Positions 45,641 through 55,716 of a stretch of DNA of 64,000 nucleotides are shown piece after piece (within the stretch, counting starts at the first letter, position 1; each line of letters opens with the position of its first letter). Source of the stretch: Tenuibacillus multivorans (GTDB lineage Bacteria; Bacillota; Bacilli; Bacillales; Alkalibacillaceae); assembly GCF_900103915.1 (NCBI RefSeq), contig NZ_FNIG01000001.1:310001-374000 (forward strand), given 5' to 3'. The position numbers were made by a program, and so were the translations under genes. Under the pieces are notes generated by a model that searched no databases, was not told where the DNA came from, and worked only from the letters and a program-made list of their open reading frames with translations.

Positions 45641-47305
45641 ATGTCTAAAGATGTTAAACAGAAAATCCGTGCCCCAAGAGGGACTGAGTTAAACACAAAA
45701 GGATGGGTTCAGGAAGCAGCTTTACGCATGTTAATGAACAACTTGGACCCTGAAGTAGCTGAAAACCCAGATGAGTTAGTCGTTTACGGTGGAATCGGGA
45801 AGGCTGCCCGTAATTGGGAGAGTTATGAAGCGATTGTCAAAACGTTAAAACGGTTAGAAGAGGACGAAACGATGCTCGTCCAATCCGGGAAGCCTGTTGC
45901 CGTTTTCAAATCGCATAAAGATGCTCCGCGTGTCTTACTCGCAAACTCAAACCTAGTTCCAGCGTGGGCGAATTGGGATCATTTCCGTGAGCTTGAGAAG
46001 AAAGGCTTAATGATGTATGGCCAAATGACGGCAGGAAGCTGGATTTATATTGGAACACAAGGGATTTTACAAGGGACGTATGAAACATTCGCAGAAGCGG
46101 CTCGTCAGCACTTTGATGGATCACTTCGAGGTACGTTAACAGTGACAGCAGGTCTCGGTGGTATGGGTGGTGCTCAACCACTTGCTGTCACGATGAATGA
46201 CGGCGTTGTTATTACTGTAGAGGTTGATGAATCACGAATCAAGCGCCGGATTGATCACAAGTATTTAGATAAAATGGCAATGTCATTAGATGAAGCACTG
46301 GATTTAGCCAAACAGGCGAAAGCTGCTGGCCAACCATTATCAATCGGCTTATTAGGTAATGCCGCTGATGTGCTCCCGGAGCTTGTTGAACGTGGAGAAA
46401 TCCCTGACTTAGTCACAGACCAAACATCAGCACATGACCCTTTAAATGGGTACTTACCGACAGGGTATTCCATGGAAAAAGGAACGAAAATGCGACAAGA
46501 CAATCCAGATCAATATTTGCAGGATTCACTTACAAGCATTAAAACCCACGTTAAGGCAATGCTCGATTTACAAAAAGCTGGCGCCATTACGTTTGACTAT
46601 GGTAATAACATTCGTCAGGAAGCTTATAACGAAGGACTTAAGAATGCCTTTGATTTCCAAGGATTTGTTCCAGCCTTTATCCGTCCGCAGTTTTGTGAAG
46701 GAAAAGGGCCTTTCCGCTGGGCTGCGTTATCTGGAAATCCAGAAGACATTTATAAAATTGATGACGTTTTATTACAAGAGTTTTCGTATAATGAGCATCT
46801 ATGTAAATGGATTCGCATGGCGCGTGAACAAGTGGCGTTTCAAGGGCTACCATCACGCATTTGCTGGTTAGGTTATGGCGAACGTGCTCGTTTTGGTAAA
46901 ATCATTAACGATATGGTCGCATCAGGAGAAATCTCCGCACCGGTTGTTATTGGTCGTGACCATTTAGATGCAGGTTCGGTGGCATCGCCTAACCGTGAAA
47001 CGGAAGGTATGAAGGATGGAACAGATGCCGTTGCTGACTGGCCAATTTTAAATGCTTTAATTAATTCGGTGAACGGTGCAAGCTGGGTATCTGTTCATCA
47101 CGGTGGTGGTGTTGGTATGGGCTACTCGTTACATGCCGGTATGGTTATTGTGGCTGATGGAACAGAGGATGCGGCTGAACGTTTAGAACGCGTCTTAACC
47201 TCTGACCCAGGTATGGGAGTCGCGCGCCATGTTGACGCAGGATACGAATTAGCAGAGACAACAGCTCACGAAAAAGGTGTCGACATCCCAATGTTGGATG
47301 ATTAA
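45641..47305 (+). CDS. hutU: Urocanate hydratase
   Basis: Converts urocanate to imidazolonepropionate using tightly bound NAD (554 residues). Signatures include [14 protein letters not shown]-type segment ([13 protein letters not shown]), the [15 protein letters not shown] loop, [10 protein letters not shown] and [15 protein letters not shown]. Family length. Second enzyme of the histidine pathway. AAGAGGAGG precedes the ATG. Confidence 0.97.
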   Translation: MSKDVKQKIRAPRGTELNTKGWVQEAALRMLMNNLDPEVAENPDELVVYGGIGKAARNWESYEAIVKTLKRLEEDETMLVQSGKPVAVFKSHKDAPRVLLANSNLVPAWANWDHFRELEKKGLMMYGQMTAGSWIYIGTQGILQGTYETFAEAARQHFDGSLRGTLTVTAGLGGMGGAQPLAVTMNDGVVITVEVDESRIKRRIDHKYLDKMAMSLDEALDLAKQAKAAGQPLSIGLLGNAADVLPELVERGEIPDLVTDQTSAHDPLNGYLPTGYSMEKGTKMRQDNPDQYLQDSLTSIKTHVKAMLDLQKAGAITFDYGNNIRQEAYNEGLKNAFDFQGFVPAFIRPQFCEGKGPFRWAALSGNPEDIYKIDDVLLQEFSYNEHLCKWIRMAREQVAFQGLPSRICWLGYGERARFGKIINDMVASGEISAPVVIGRDHLDAGSVASPNRETEGMKDGTDAVADWPILNALINSVNGASWVSVHHGGGVGMGYSLHAGMVIVADGTEDAAERLERVLTSDPGMGVARHVDAGYELAETTAHEKGVDIPMLDD

Positions 47306-47400
47306 TAAATTTTGAATGGGTGGGGTAACTCCGGGTTGACGAATCAAATCGATGGCGACTCACCCCAATAACTTACCTGACTATAAAATAGTTTTCATAG

Positions 47401-49618
<2,218 letters not shown>

Positions 49619-49641
49619 TTTATATTTAAGGTTTTTACACT

Positions 49642-49688
49642 AAAAAACTAAGGCATTCGCTAATTTTGCGATAAGCCTTAGTTTTTTT
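49642..49688 (+). terminator. Terminator of the hut operon
   Basis: A long stem (AAAAAACTAAGGC with GCCTTAGTTTTTTT, inner CGC/GCG) with a T run. Confidence 0.88.
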
Positions 49689-49697
49689 AAAGGAATT

Positions 49698-49766
49698 TGG
49701 TTCACTTTGTCGAAATAAACTTATAGGATCAAAATACTAAATCATAAGTTCTATTGGAGTGAACCA
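49698..49766. repeat. 69-bp imperfect inverted repeat at the insertion flank
   Basis: TGGTTCACT (49698-49706) pairs with AGTGAACCA (49758-49766), and inner AACTTAT (49718-49724) pairs with ATAAGTT (49744-49750). It directly adjoins the right end of the TnpB element and contains no gene. Confidence 0.6.
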
Positions 49767-49770
49767 TTAG

Positions 49771-49917
49771 GTCAACTACCCACCACTTAACGACCTCACG
49801 GTCTGTTTGAAGTGGGGGCTTGTGACGACCCAATAGTGCTAACGATTTATAATCTCCTATCTTAAATTGGTGTCACATTAGGGCAGGCTGACAGCTACCC
49901 AACATCATAAGGCATGC
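49771..49917 (-). ncRNA. Putative omega RNA (guide scaffold) of TnpB
   Basis: In TnpB elements the guide RNA comes from the 3' end of tnpB through the right end. Downstream of the tnpB stop there are hairpins (ATCATAAG.../CTTATGAT near 49905, and the right-end stem) in the expected place. The guide would then be the flank at about 49751-49770. Position is inferred from the family; the 5' boundary is not defined. Confidence 0.45.
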
Positions 49918-51030
49918 TTATGATGTTACTTCAGCCAAGTACTCAATTCCTTTTCGCTGAAGATTCATGGCCCCTATACGATCATCATTCGACGTATAGT
50001 GACATGCTACACAACAAAAAACATGCTTCATTTTGTTACGGTTTACTTTGTCTGTATGACCGCATTTAGGGCACGTTTGAGACGTATATTTTGGATCAAC
50101 GGCCATGACTTTAGCTTGTTTTATGATGGCTTTGTATTCCAGTTTCTGACGCAAATCATAGAAGGACCAAGATACCGTTTGGTATCGATCTTTCAATCGT
50201 ACTTTTTCGGTCACTTGACGAACACCGGTTAAATCCTCTACAACAAATAATGTATGTTTACCATATTGGTCAACGAGTGCCTTGCTAATGCAGTGGTTAA
50301 CATCCTGCATCCAACGGTTTTCTCGTTGGCCAATAGCCTTTAAACGTCTTCGAGCAGATGGCGTTTGTTTTTGTTGTAATTGTTGACGAAGATGTTTGTA
50401 CCTAGCACGTTTATGTTTGATGTGACAACCTTTAAAGAACGTTGTTTCATCTTTAGAATCATAAGTAGTTGCAACGAAGTTAAGCCCAAAATCAATTCCA
50501 ACAACCTGATTAACGTCGTGTTCATCTATCTCAGGCACATCTTTTGTAATGGGGATATGTAAAAACCACTTACCATGTTTATGAACAAGTTTAGACGTAC
50601 CGAATGTCCAAGTTCCATCAAAGTATTGCTCCATTGCTTCTATGTTAAAGGGAACTTTTATACGACCTTGTAATGTATTAACAGACAATAAGCCTTTGGC
50701 AAGAGAATAATCACGATTCCAAACTAAGTCATATTGTGGTTTTTTAAAGCCTACTAAAGACCATTGGTGACCATTCGATTGATTCGTTTTGTATTTGGAG
50801 ATCACGGTTTTCATGACAGATTGGGCCATTTGAGAGCGAAGTCCAAAAATGGATCGAAGTTCTCGATAAGTTCTTTTATGTAATTTAGCCGGTGATAACA
50901 ACTTGCTTTCAAAAATGATGTTAGACACAAAGTTACATCCTTTTCGATAGGCATGTACGGTGTCTTGTAATAGTTTGGCTTGCTCGGTTGTTGGATTGAT
51001 TTTGACTTTAGCCGTAAGCGTGAACTCCAT
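49918..51030 (-). CDS. tnpB: RNA-guided endonuclease TnpB (IS605 OrfB)
   Basis: A 370-residue TnpB, ancestor-type relative of Cas12 that cuts the empty donor site under guidance of omega RNA and so helps the element persist. The RuvC-like triad is intact: D180 (GIDFGLN), E265 (VVEDLTG) and D350 (NDDRIGAMN). A zinc finger CPKCGH...CVACHY lies between the last two. The N-terminal helix-turn-helix OrfB region (MEFTLTAKVKINPTTEQ) is complete, and no frameshift is seen, so the protein looks functional. No transposase gene (tnpA) is present; movement would need one in trans. Confidence 0.93.
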   Translation of the reverse strand: MEFTLTAKVKINPTTEQAKLLQDTVHAYRKGCNFVSNIIFESKLLSPAKLHKRTYRELRSIFGLRSQMAQSVMKTVISKYKTNQSNGHQWSLVGFKKPQYDLVWNRDYSLAKGLLSVNTLQGRIKVPFNIEAMEQYFDGTWTFGTSKLVHKHGKWFLHIPITKDVPEIDEHDVNQVVGIDFGLNFVATTYDSKDETTFFKGCHIKHKRARYKHLRQQLQQKQTPSARRRLKAIGQRENRWMQDVNHCISKALVDQYGKHTLFVVEDLTGVRQVTEKVRLKDRYQTVSWSFYDLRQKLEYKAIIKQAKVMAVDPKYTSQTCPKCGHTDKVNRNKMKHVFCCVACHYTSNDDRIGAMNLQRKGIEYLAEVTS

Positions 51031-51214
51031 ATTCTATTTCACCACCTTTCATTAATATATTTTCATTATACCATAGTGGAAGAATGACAACTGAAAGGAG
51101 GAAATCGTAGTCGGAATGTTTGCTAACGCAACATCACATTCCTCCCCCACTTACTCATTGGGCTAGAAGCCCTTCCCACTCCTTGAAGTGGGGGTATCCT
51201 GCGATAAAATTCAG

Positions 51215-51739
51215 ATGAAAAAGCTACATCGATTGTTTCTCGGGTTATCTATTATCATCATTGGTTTGGCTGGTTACTTAGTTGTAGAAGCGAACAGTAG
51301 TGATGGTGAATTCGTTAGCATGAGCCATGCCGGAGCCCAAGATGAACTGTTTGATGAGCACGATAGAGTATATATTGGTAAAAAACTTAAATGGACAGGT
51401 GACGAATTACCTGAGATAAACGATATTAGAATTATAACGGATCAAGGCCAAGTCTTATCGGCTGATCACTCTGACATTAATATACAAACTTATGTAGATG
51501 AGACGAATCAAACGAATGTCATTTATAAATATTCAGAAGAAAACCGTCAGATTATCGATTCTTATAAAAGCATGCAAAACTATCAATTAAAGGCACCTTA
51601 TATCACCTTAGTGTTTGAGGTTCAACTGTTAAATTCTAAATACCAATACGATCTAGAAACATTTGAAATTGATTATGAGCTTGAAGGTCAAACAGAAGCC
51701 CAACAGCTCGTGTTAGAAAACTTTATATTTCATAGATAG
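51215..51739 (+). CDS. Hypothetical exported or membrane-anchored protein
   Basis: A 174-residue protein with an N-terminal signal or anchor (KKLHRLFLGLSIIIIGLAGYLVV) and an extracellular beta-rich acidic part. I do not recognise a family. The ATG is only about 11 bases from the left end of the TnpB element and has no ribosome binding site (GATAAAATTCAG precedes it). The element may thus have removed its promoter and translation signals. It ends with a clear terminator. It lies upstream of the matrix operon but is separated by the SE1832-family gene. Confidence 0.65.
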   Translation: MKKLHRLFLGLSIIIIGLAGYLVVEANSSDGEFVSMSHAGAQDELFDEHDRVYIGKKLKWTGDELPEINDIRIITDQGQVLSADHSDINIQTYVDETNQTNVIYKYSEENRQIIDSYKSMQNYQLKAPYITLVFEVQLLNSKYQYDLETFEIDYELEGQTEAQQLVLENFIFHR

Positions 51740-51767
51740 GCTAGGTGAAAAAATACCTAGCCTTTTT
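51739..51767 (+). terminator. Terminator of the 51.2-kb hypothetical gene
   Basis: Perfect 8-bp stem GGCTAGGT / ACCTAGCC followed by TTTTT, overlapping the stop codon. Confidence 0.85.
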
Positions 51768-51830
51768 GTTTGGAAAAACTTCTAATTTTTCTTACAATAG
51801 TAATAGAAAGAGAGAGAATGAGGTGATGAA

Positions 51831-52013
51831 ATGAAGAAGCAGGAGATTCAACAAGAGATTGACCAACTTAAGATGGATTATATCCGTATCCAAGGTGATT
51901 TAGATAAATTGGAAGCTAACGGAGGTAATGTCACAATGCTTGAAAAAACATTATCACGTCTAGAAGAAGAATTAATCAGTCTTCGCAGGCAATTAGAAGC
52001 TGCAAGTGAATAG
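51831..52013 (+). CDS. Small SE1832-family protein
   Basis: A 60-residue helical protein (KKQEIQQEIDQLKMDYIRIQ, then LEANGGNVTMLEKTLSRLEEELISLRRQL). The two helices and the GGN turn match the SE1832/YqgV-like family of small Firmicutes proteins, function unknown. Probably a coiled-coil hairpin. ATG follows GAGGTGATG. It is monocistronic, with a terminator (52029-52060). Confidence 0.75.
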   Translation: MKKQEIQQEIDQLKMDYIRIQGDLDKLEANGGNVTMLEKTLSRLEEELISLRRQLEAASE

Positions 52014-52028
52014 GACAAATGACCGATA

Positions 52029-52060
52029 CCTTGTTTCATGAAGTGAAGCAAGGTTTTTTA
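52029..52060 (+). terminator. Terminator of the SE1832-family gene
   Basis: CCTTGTTTCATG region pairs with CAAGG side (52049-52053), followed by TTTTTT. Confidence 0.75.
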
Positions 52061-52071
52061 TTTTGTATAGG

Positions 52072-52278
52072 TGTTCTTTATAAAGAACAAAGATAAATGG
52101 AGAAAACTTAAGGAATTTTAAGTAAAAGGGGTATTGTTCTCAACAGAGAACAATATTTGTTCATTATTGAGAATTTTGGGGCGAAAATTGGATTTTTCAA
52201 ACCTAATATAAACAACTATACTTATATATGTGTTCAATATAAAGAACAAACTTCTACAAAAATTCTTTACATAGAACA
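52072..52278 (+). promoter_or_regulatory. Cluster of SinR-type operators upstream of tapA
   Basis: Palindromes built on GTTCTYT: TGTTCTTTATAAAGAACA (52072-52089, perfect), ATTGTTCTC-N4-GAGAACAAT (52133-52154), a weak site near 52158-52173, TGTTCAATATAAAGAACA (52231-52248, two mismatches) and TTCTTTACATAGAACA (52263-52278). Four exact matches to the B. subtilis SinR consensus GTTCTYT occur on either strand. A possible promoter is TTTTCA (52194-52199) and TATACT (52217-52222) with 17 bp between them, inside the cluster. Confidence 0.75.
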
Positions 52279-52310
52279 ATAATTCCCTACCAGGAGGGGT
52301 TCTTATCATT

Positions 52311-53420
52311 ATGAGGAGAGGTCGTTTAACAGAAAGAAGGAAAAAAGAGCTTCGTAGAAATTTATACATTAAACCATTAATTAGTATATATTTATTCTTT
52401 TTAATTTTATCACTGATGGTTGGTTCAACGAATGCAGCCTTTAATGACATTGAGGACATATCATCGTCACTGCATGTTAAATGGGAATTAAGTGAAGATG
52501 AATTACCTGATGAACCTGGGGAATGGGATAAGAGTTCACTAGATTTTGATGGTATGGGCTCTGGTGGTTCATGTACAGGAATATGGGCTGAAGTCAGAAA
52601 CAGTGGTGATGGCGATATGTTATCACCATGGAAATACCATGTGATAAAGATATCTAAAGGTAATAATGGTGATGTGATCTTTGAAGGAGATATTCCTCTC
52701 CTAAAATCAGGTGAGTCAACGAATCTAGAATATAACGGTTCTTTAGAAAACGGAAAATATAAATTTAGATTTATTCGTCCAGAAGGTCATCCAGGTGGCG
52801 ATAACGGTGGCTATAGCAATTCTATTCAAGTAAAGGATTGTGCTGAAGCCCCAAGCGACGTAGAGGAAGGCCAGGATGCAACTGGCGATGAGGGCGGCAA
52901 TGAGGAAAACGATAACAAAGATAATGAGTGTGGAAACAATGGCCAAGGAAATGGTAATGGACAGTGTAATGGTAACGGGAACGGCAATGGCAAAAATAAT
53001 GACAACGGTCAAGGTAACGGAAGTGATAACAATGGTAATGGCCAAGAAAACAGCAATGATGGTGATGAAAGTTTAAATAACGGAAACGAAAACCCAAGTC
53101 CCGATAAAGAAGTACAAAATGAAGACCTAGAGAATGGTGAAAACAAAGAACACGAAACTCCAGAAGAAAACACATCTGACGAAAATGAACCAAGTGAAGA
53201 AACATCTTCAGAGGAACAAATAAATGAAGAAAACAATACCGAACAAGAAGAGGACGCTCCAAAATCTGAAGAAACTAACACTAGTGAGAATGAATCCAGT
53301 GGACCAGAAAAAGACAGACAACCTACACCAGATGGAGAGGCAGTCAAAGAAAACACTCAGGAAAATACAGATGAATCTGAGCAAAAAGTAGGTGGAAAAG
53401 ATGAAGGTCAAACTGATTAA
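52311..53420 (+). CDS. tapA: TapA-like amyloid fibre assembly protein
   Basis: A 369-residue exported protein. Its signal region ends in NAAFNDIED (42-49), the SipW-type processing site also seen in TasA. The central TapA domain (about 60-180) has WDKSSLDFDGMGSGGSC, the second Cys pair, PLLKSGEST and KFRFIRPEGHPGG, the blocks typical of TapA. The C-terminal 185 residues are low-complexity: Asn/Gly-rich, then Glu/Asn/Ser/Thr-rich, strongly acidic. B. subtilis TapA is shorter (about 250 residues) and assists TasA fibre formation and attachment. The start ATG follows AGGAGGGG. It overlaps sipW by 20 bases and heads the operon. Confidence 0.9.
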   Translation: MRRGRLTERRKKELRRNLYIKPLISIYLFFLILSLMVGSTNAAFNDIEDISSSLHVKWELSEDELPDEPGEWDKSSLDFDGMGSGGSCTGIWAEVRNSGDGDMLSPWKYHVIKISKGNNGDVIFEGDIPLLKSGESTNLEYNGSLENGKYKFRFIRPEGHPGGDNGGYSNSIQVKDCAEAPSDVEEGQDATGDEGGNEENDNKDNECGNNGQGNGNGQCNGNGNGNGKNNDNGQGNGSDNNGNGQENSNDGDESLNNGNENPSPDKEVQNEDLENGENKEHETPEENTSDENEPSEETSSEEQINEENNTEQEEDAPKSEETNTSENESSGPEKDRQPTPDGEAVKENTQENTDESEQKVGGKDEGQTD

Positions 53421-53976
53421 GTGGACTGGAAGAATTGTAAATACCCTATTGATCGGAATGTTATTGATTGTCGCAACACTAGTGCTGACATCCGTCATGA
53501 CGGATGGTAAACCAAGCATTTTTGGTCAAGAGCTTAAAGTGGTCTACTCCGGTTCAATGGAGCCAGCCATTAAAACAGGTGCAGTTATAGGGGTGAAAAC
53601 ACAGTTTGATGCCCGTAATTTAAAGGTAGGCGACACGATTATGTTCCAGCAAGAAGAAGGTGTATTTGTCACACACAGAATTATTGACGTGATTAACAAT
53701 GATAACCAACTGATGTTCCGTACTAAAGGTGATCATAATGAATACGCTGACCCTAATGCTGTTTTACCGGCAAATATATACGGGGTACATGGTGGTATTA
53801 ATATCCCTTACTTGGGCTATGCCATGGACTTTGCGAATTCCAAATTTGGTTTAGTTATATTACTACTCATACCGGGAGTTTGGTTACTGTTTAGTTCAGC
53901 TAAATCTATATATATAGCGGTCCGAGAAGAACAAAAGACGAAAAACGAATCTAGTTCATCAGAAAATGTTTCATAG
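53401..53976 (+). CDS. sipW: ER-type signal peptidase SipW
   Basis: A 191-residue type I signal peptidase with one N-terminal and one C-terminal membrane helix. Catalytic Ser52 lies in YSGSMEP, and the general base position is His92 (FVTHRI) instead of Lys, which marks the archaeal/ER-like SipW class. It processes the AAFND-type signals of TapA and the TasA proteins in the same operon. ATG 53401 follows AGTAGGTGG; a GTG at 53392 is less likely. The tail is a Ser-rich cytoplasmic segment. Confidence 0.95.
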   Translation: MKVKLIKWTGRIVNTLLIGMLLIVATLVLTSVMTDGKPSIFGQELKVVYSGSMEPAIKTGAVIGVKTQFDARNLKVGDTIMFQQEEGVFVTHRIIDVINNDNQLMFRTKGDHNEYADPNAVLPANIYGVHGGINIPYLGYAMDFANSKFGLVILLLIPGVWLLFSSAKSIYIAVREEQKTKNESSSSENVS

Positions 53977-53985
53977 TGTTATTTA

Positions 53986-54012
53986 TCGTAATTAACTAAA
54001 AGTTAGTTGCGA
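53986..54012 (+). promoter_or_regulatory. Intercistronic RNA stem between sipW and tasA
   Basis: TCGTAATTAACT (53986-53997) pairs with AGTTAGTTGCGA (54001-54012) over 12 positions with two G-U pairs. No T run follows, so it is not a terminator. It may protect or set the 5' end of a processed tasA message. Confidence 0.5.
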
Positions 54013-54068
54013 TGAAATATATAAAATTTACAAATGCCTCAGGGGAGAGGTAAGAAGGAGGAATTATT

Positions 54069-54713
54069 TTGGATATCAAAAAGAAACTTGGTATCGGTGT
54101 TCTAACAGGAGCACTAGGAATTTCATTAATTGGAGGAGGAACATGGGCTGCGTTTAACGACGTGGAAGAAACACAAAACACGTTTGCAGCAGGAACTCTT
54201 GACTTAGTTATTGGCGAAGAGTCAACGATTGATTTCGAGCTTGAAAACTTAAAGCCAGGTGACCATTGGACAGAAACTCTTGTCCTTGAAAACAATGGCA
54301 GCTTAGATATTAATCAAATACTTACTGACATTGAAGTTTCTGGTTGGGATGATGAAGATGCATTAAACCTAAATGAAAAGCTTTATGATGGTGCTGGTAA
54401 CAATTCAGATTCTGATTTCTTTTCACAATTTAATGTAGAAGTGAAAGATGCTGAGGGAAATTCTGTCTATAATGATACCTTAGATAATTTCCAAGGCTTC
54501 AGCGGTGATATTACAGGCACAGGCGATGATGAAGCTGCATTAAATCCGGAAGAAGCATTAATGTATGAAATTACATTTACGTTTGAGGACGATGATACAA
54601 GATTTGATGGCTCACGTTACTTTATTCAAAACAAGTACCAAAACGAGCGGGCAGATATCGGATTGACTTTTGAAGCGACTCAAATGCCTGGTGAAGATCG
54701 TAGCGACGGTTAA
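54069..54713 (+). CDS. tasA: TasA/CalY family matrix fibre protein (first paralog)
   Basis: A 214-residue secreted fibre subunit of the TasA/camelysin family. The signal helix (about 5-25) ends with GGTWAAFNDVEE; cleavage after A27 by SipW is expected. The jelly-roll domain starts with FAAGTLDLVIG and contains the family motif LKPGD (61-65), followed by TLVLENNGSLDI. TTG start, supported by AAGGAGG eight bases before it. In B. subtilis TasA forms the protein fibres of biofilm. It is shorter than B. subtilis TasA (261), closer to CalY (about 197). Confidence 0.93.
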   Translation: MDIKKKLGIGVLTGALGISLIGGGTWAAFNDVEETQNTFAAGTLDLVIGEESTIDFELENLKPGDHWTETLVLENNGSLDINQILTDIEVSGWDDEDALNLNEKLYDGAGNNSDSDFFSQFNVEVKDAEGNSVYNDTLDNFQGFSGDITGTGDDEAALNPEEALMYEITFTFEDDDTRFDGSRYFIQNKYQNERADIGLTFEATQMPGEDRSDG

Positions 54714-54765
54714 TCACTGAGCTCTAAAAAGATGATAAAAATACAATAAATACAGGAGAGGTTAT

Positions 54766-55653
54766 ATGAAGCTTAAGAAAAATTTAATAATGGCTTCAAT
54801 GTCTGCCGCTTTAGGGCTTGCATTAGTAGCCGGTGGGACATTTGCAGCGTTTAACGATGTAGAAGATACAAATGCTTCATTCGCTACAGGTACGTTAAAA
54901 ATGGATTTGAGCGAATATGACGGTCCTTACACGTTTGATGTTTCTAACTTAAAACCTGGCGACCACATTACTCGTGACATCGAATTTGTTAATAATGGCT
55001 CATTGGCAATTAAAGAAGTTCTAATGGCCATTGAATCAGTTGATTTTCAGACGCCAGAGGAATACTTTGCAGTGAATGAGATGGAAGCGCCAGATGATGC
55101 TTGGGTAGACCAAGCAAATGAAGATGTTCTAGAGTATCTAAATCAATTCAAAGTTTCTATCATTACGCTAGGCGCTGAGAGTGGTGGAAACTATGAAAAA
55201 GATTTGATAGATGAAGAAGATAACGTTACCTTAAAAGATTTTTACTTAGCATCAGATTCTATCTATGGCGACGGTAGTAAAGATTCTAATTCAACCGAAA
55301 TTGCAGAGGCAAGAAATGCAGTTTATTCAGCTATTAATGACAGCCGTTATATGAAAGGTCATCGTCTAAATGTGACAACCGAAACAAATGACAGCTGGGA
55401 AGGTTTACCACTTAATCCATATGATGAGGATGTTCTTCGCCTAAAAGTTGAGTTCATTGATAATACAGATGAAATGTTAGTGGTTGATGGGGAAGAAACT
55501 AATGAGTATTATCAGAACATCTTCCAAGCCAATTCAGCAACTTTAACCTTCTCATTCGAAGCTACTCAATGGGATGGCCAAGAAATTACTGAGGAAGATT
55601 TAGGAGAAAATGGCTATATTGAAACAAATGAAGAAGCCAATAATGGTGAATAA
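54766..55653 (+). CDS. TasA/CalY family matrix fibre protein (second paralog)
   Basis: A 295-residue paralog of the preceding gene, with signal helix ending in GGTFAAFNDVEDT (27-33) and LKPGD at 62-66. An insertion of about 80 residues in the middle (about 110-215, acidic, with GDGSKDSNSTEIAEARNAVYS) makes it longer than its neighbour. It ends with TLTFSFEATQWDGQE, which matches TLTFEATQMPG of the first paralog. Two major subunits with different size suggest copolymer fibres or separate roles. ATG follows AGGAGAGG. A 9-bp stem separates it from the next gene. Confidence 0.92.
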   Translation: MKLKKNLIMASMSAALGLALVAGGTFAAFNDVEDTNASFATGTLKMDLSEYDGPYTFDVSNLKPGDHITRDIEFVNNGSLAIKEVLMAIESVDFQTPEEYFAVNEMEAPDDAWVDQANEDVLEYLNQFKVSIITLGAESGGNYEKDLIDEEDNVTLKDFYLASDSIYGDGSKDSNSTEIAEARNAVYSAINDSRYMKGHRLNVTTETNDSWEGLPLNPYDEDVLRLKVEFIDNTDEMLVVDGEETNEYYQNIFQANSATLTFSFEATQWDGQEITEEDLGENGYIETNEEANNGE

Positions 55654-55659
55654 TTTATA

Positions 55660-55684
55660 GGGTAGAGGCTCCATCCCTCTACCC
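55660..55684 (+). promoter_or_regulatory. Intercistronic stem after the second TasA gene
   Basis: GGGTAGAGG pairs perfectly with CCTCTACCC, without a good T run. Likely a weak terminator or RNA barrier that lowers expression of the downstream anchor and sortase genes. Confidence 0.5.
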
Positions 55685-55716
55685 ATTTACATAACGAATA
55701 GGAAGGAGGCATTGAG

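Larger units (their letters stand above)
49771..51203 (-). mobile_element. IS200/IS605-family element carrying only tnpB
   Basis: The unit holds tnpB and subterminal hairpins, and no tnpA. The left end (high coordinates) has CCCCCACTT (51144-51152) / AAGTGGGGG (51186-51194) with an inner GGGC/GCCC stem. The right end has CCACTT (49783-49788) / AAGTGG (49810-49815) with inner GACC/GGTC. On the tnpB strand the left boundary is preceded by TTTAT, a typical AT-rich target motif for this family. The boundaries are inferred from these features and may be off by a few bases. It separates hutG from the matrix locus. Confidence 0.75.

Noticed and set aside
52743-53519. Several minus-strand frames opposite tapA, including a His-rich one
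   Set aside because: Shadows of the low-complexity Asn/Gly/Glu-rich tail of tapA; no start signals, and tapA is clearly coding.
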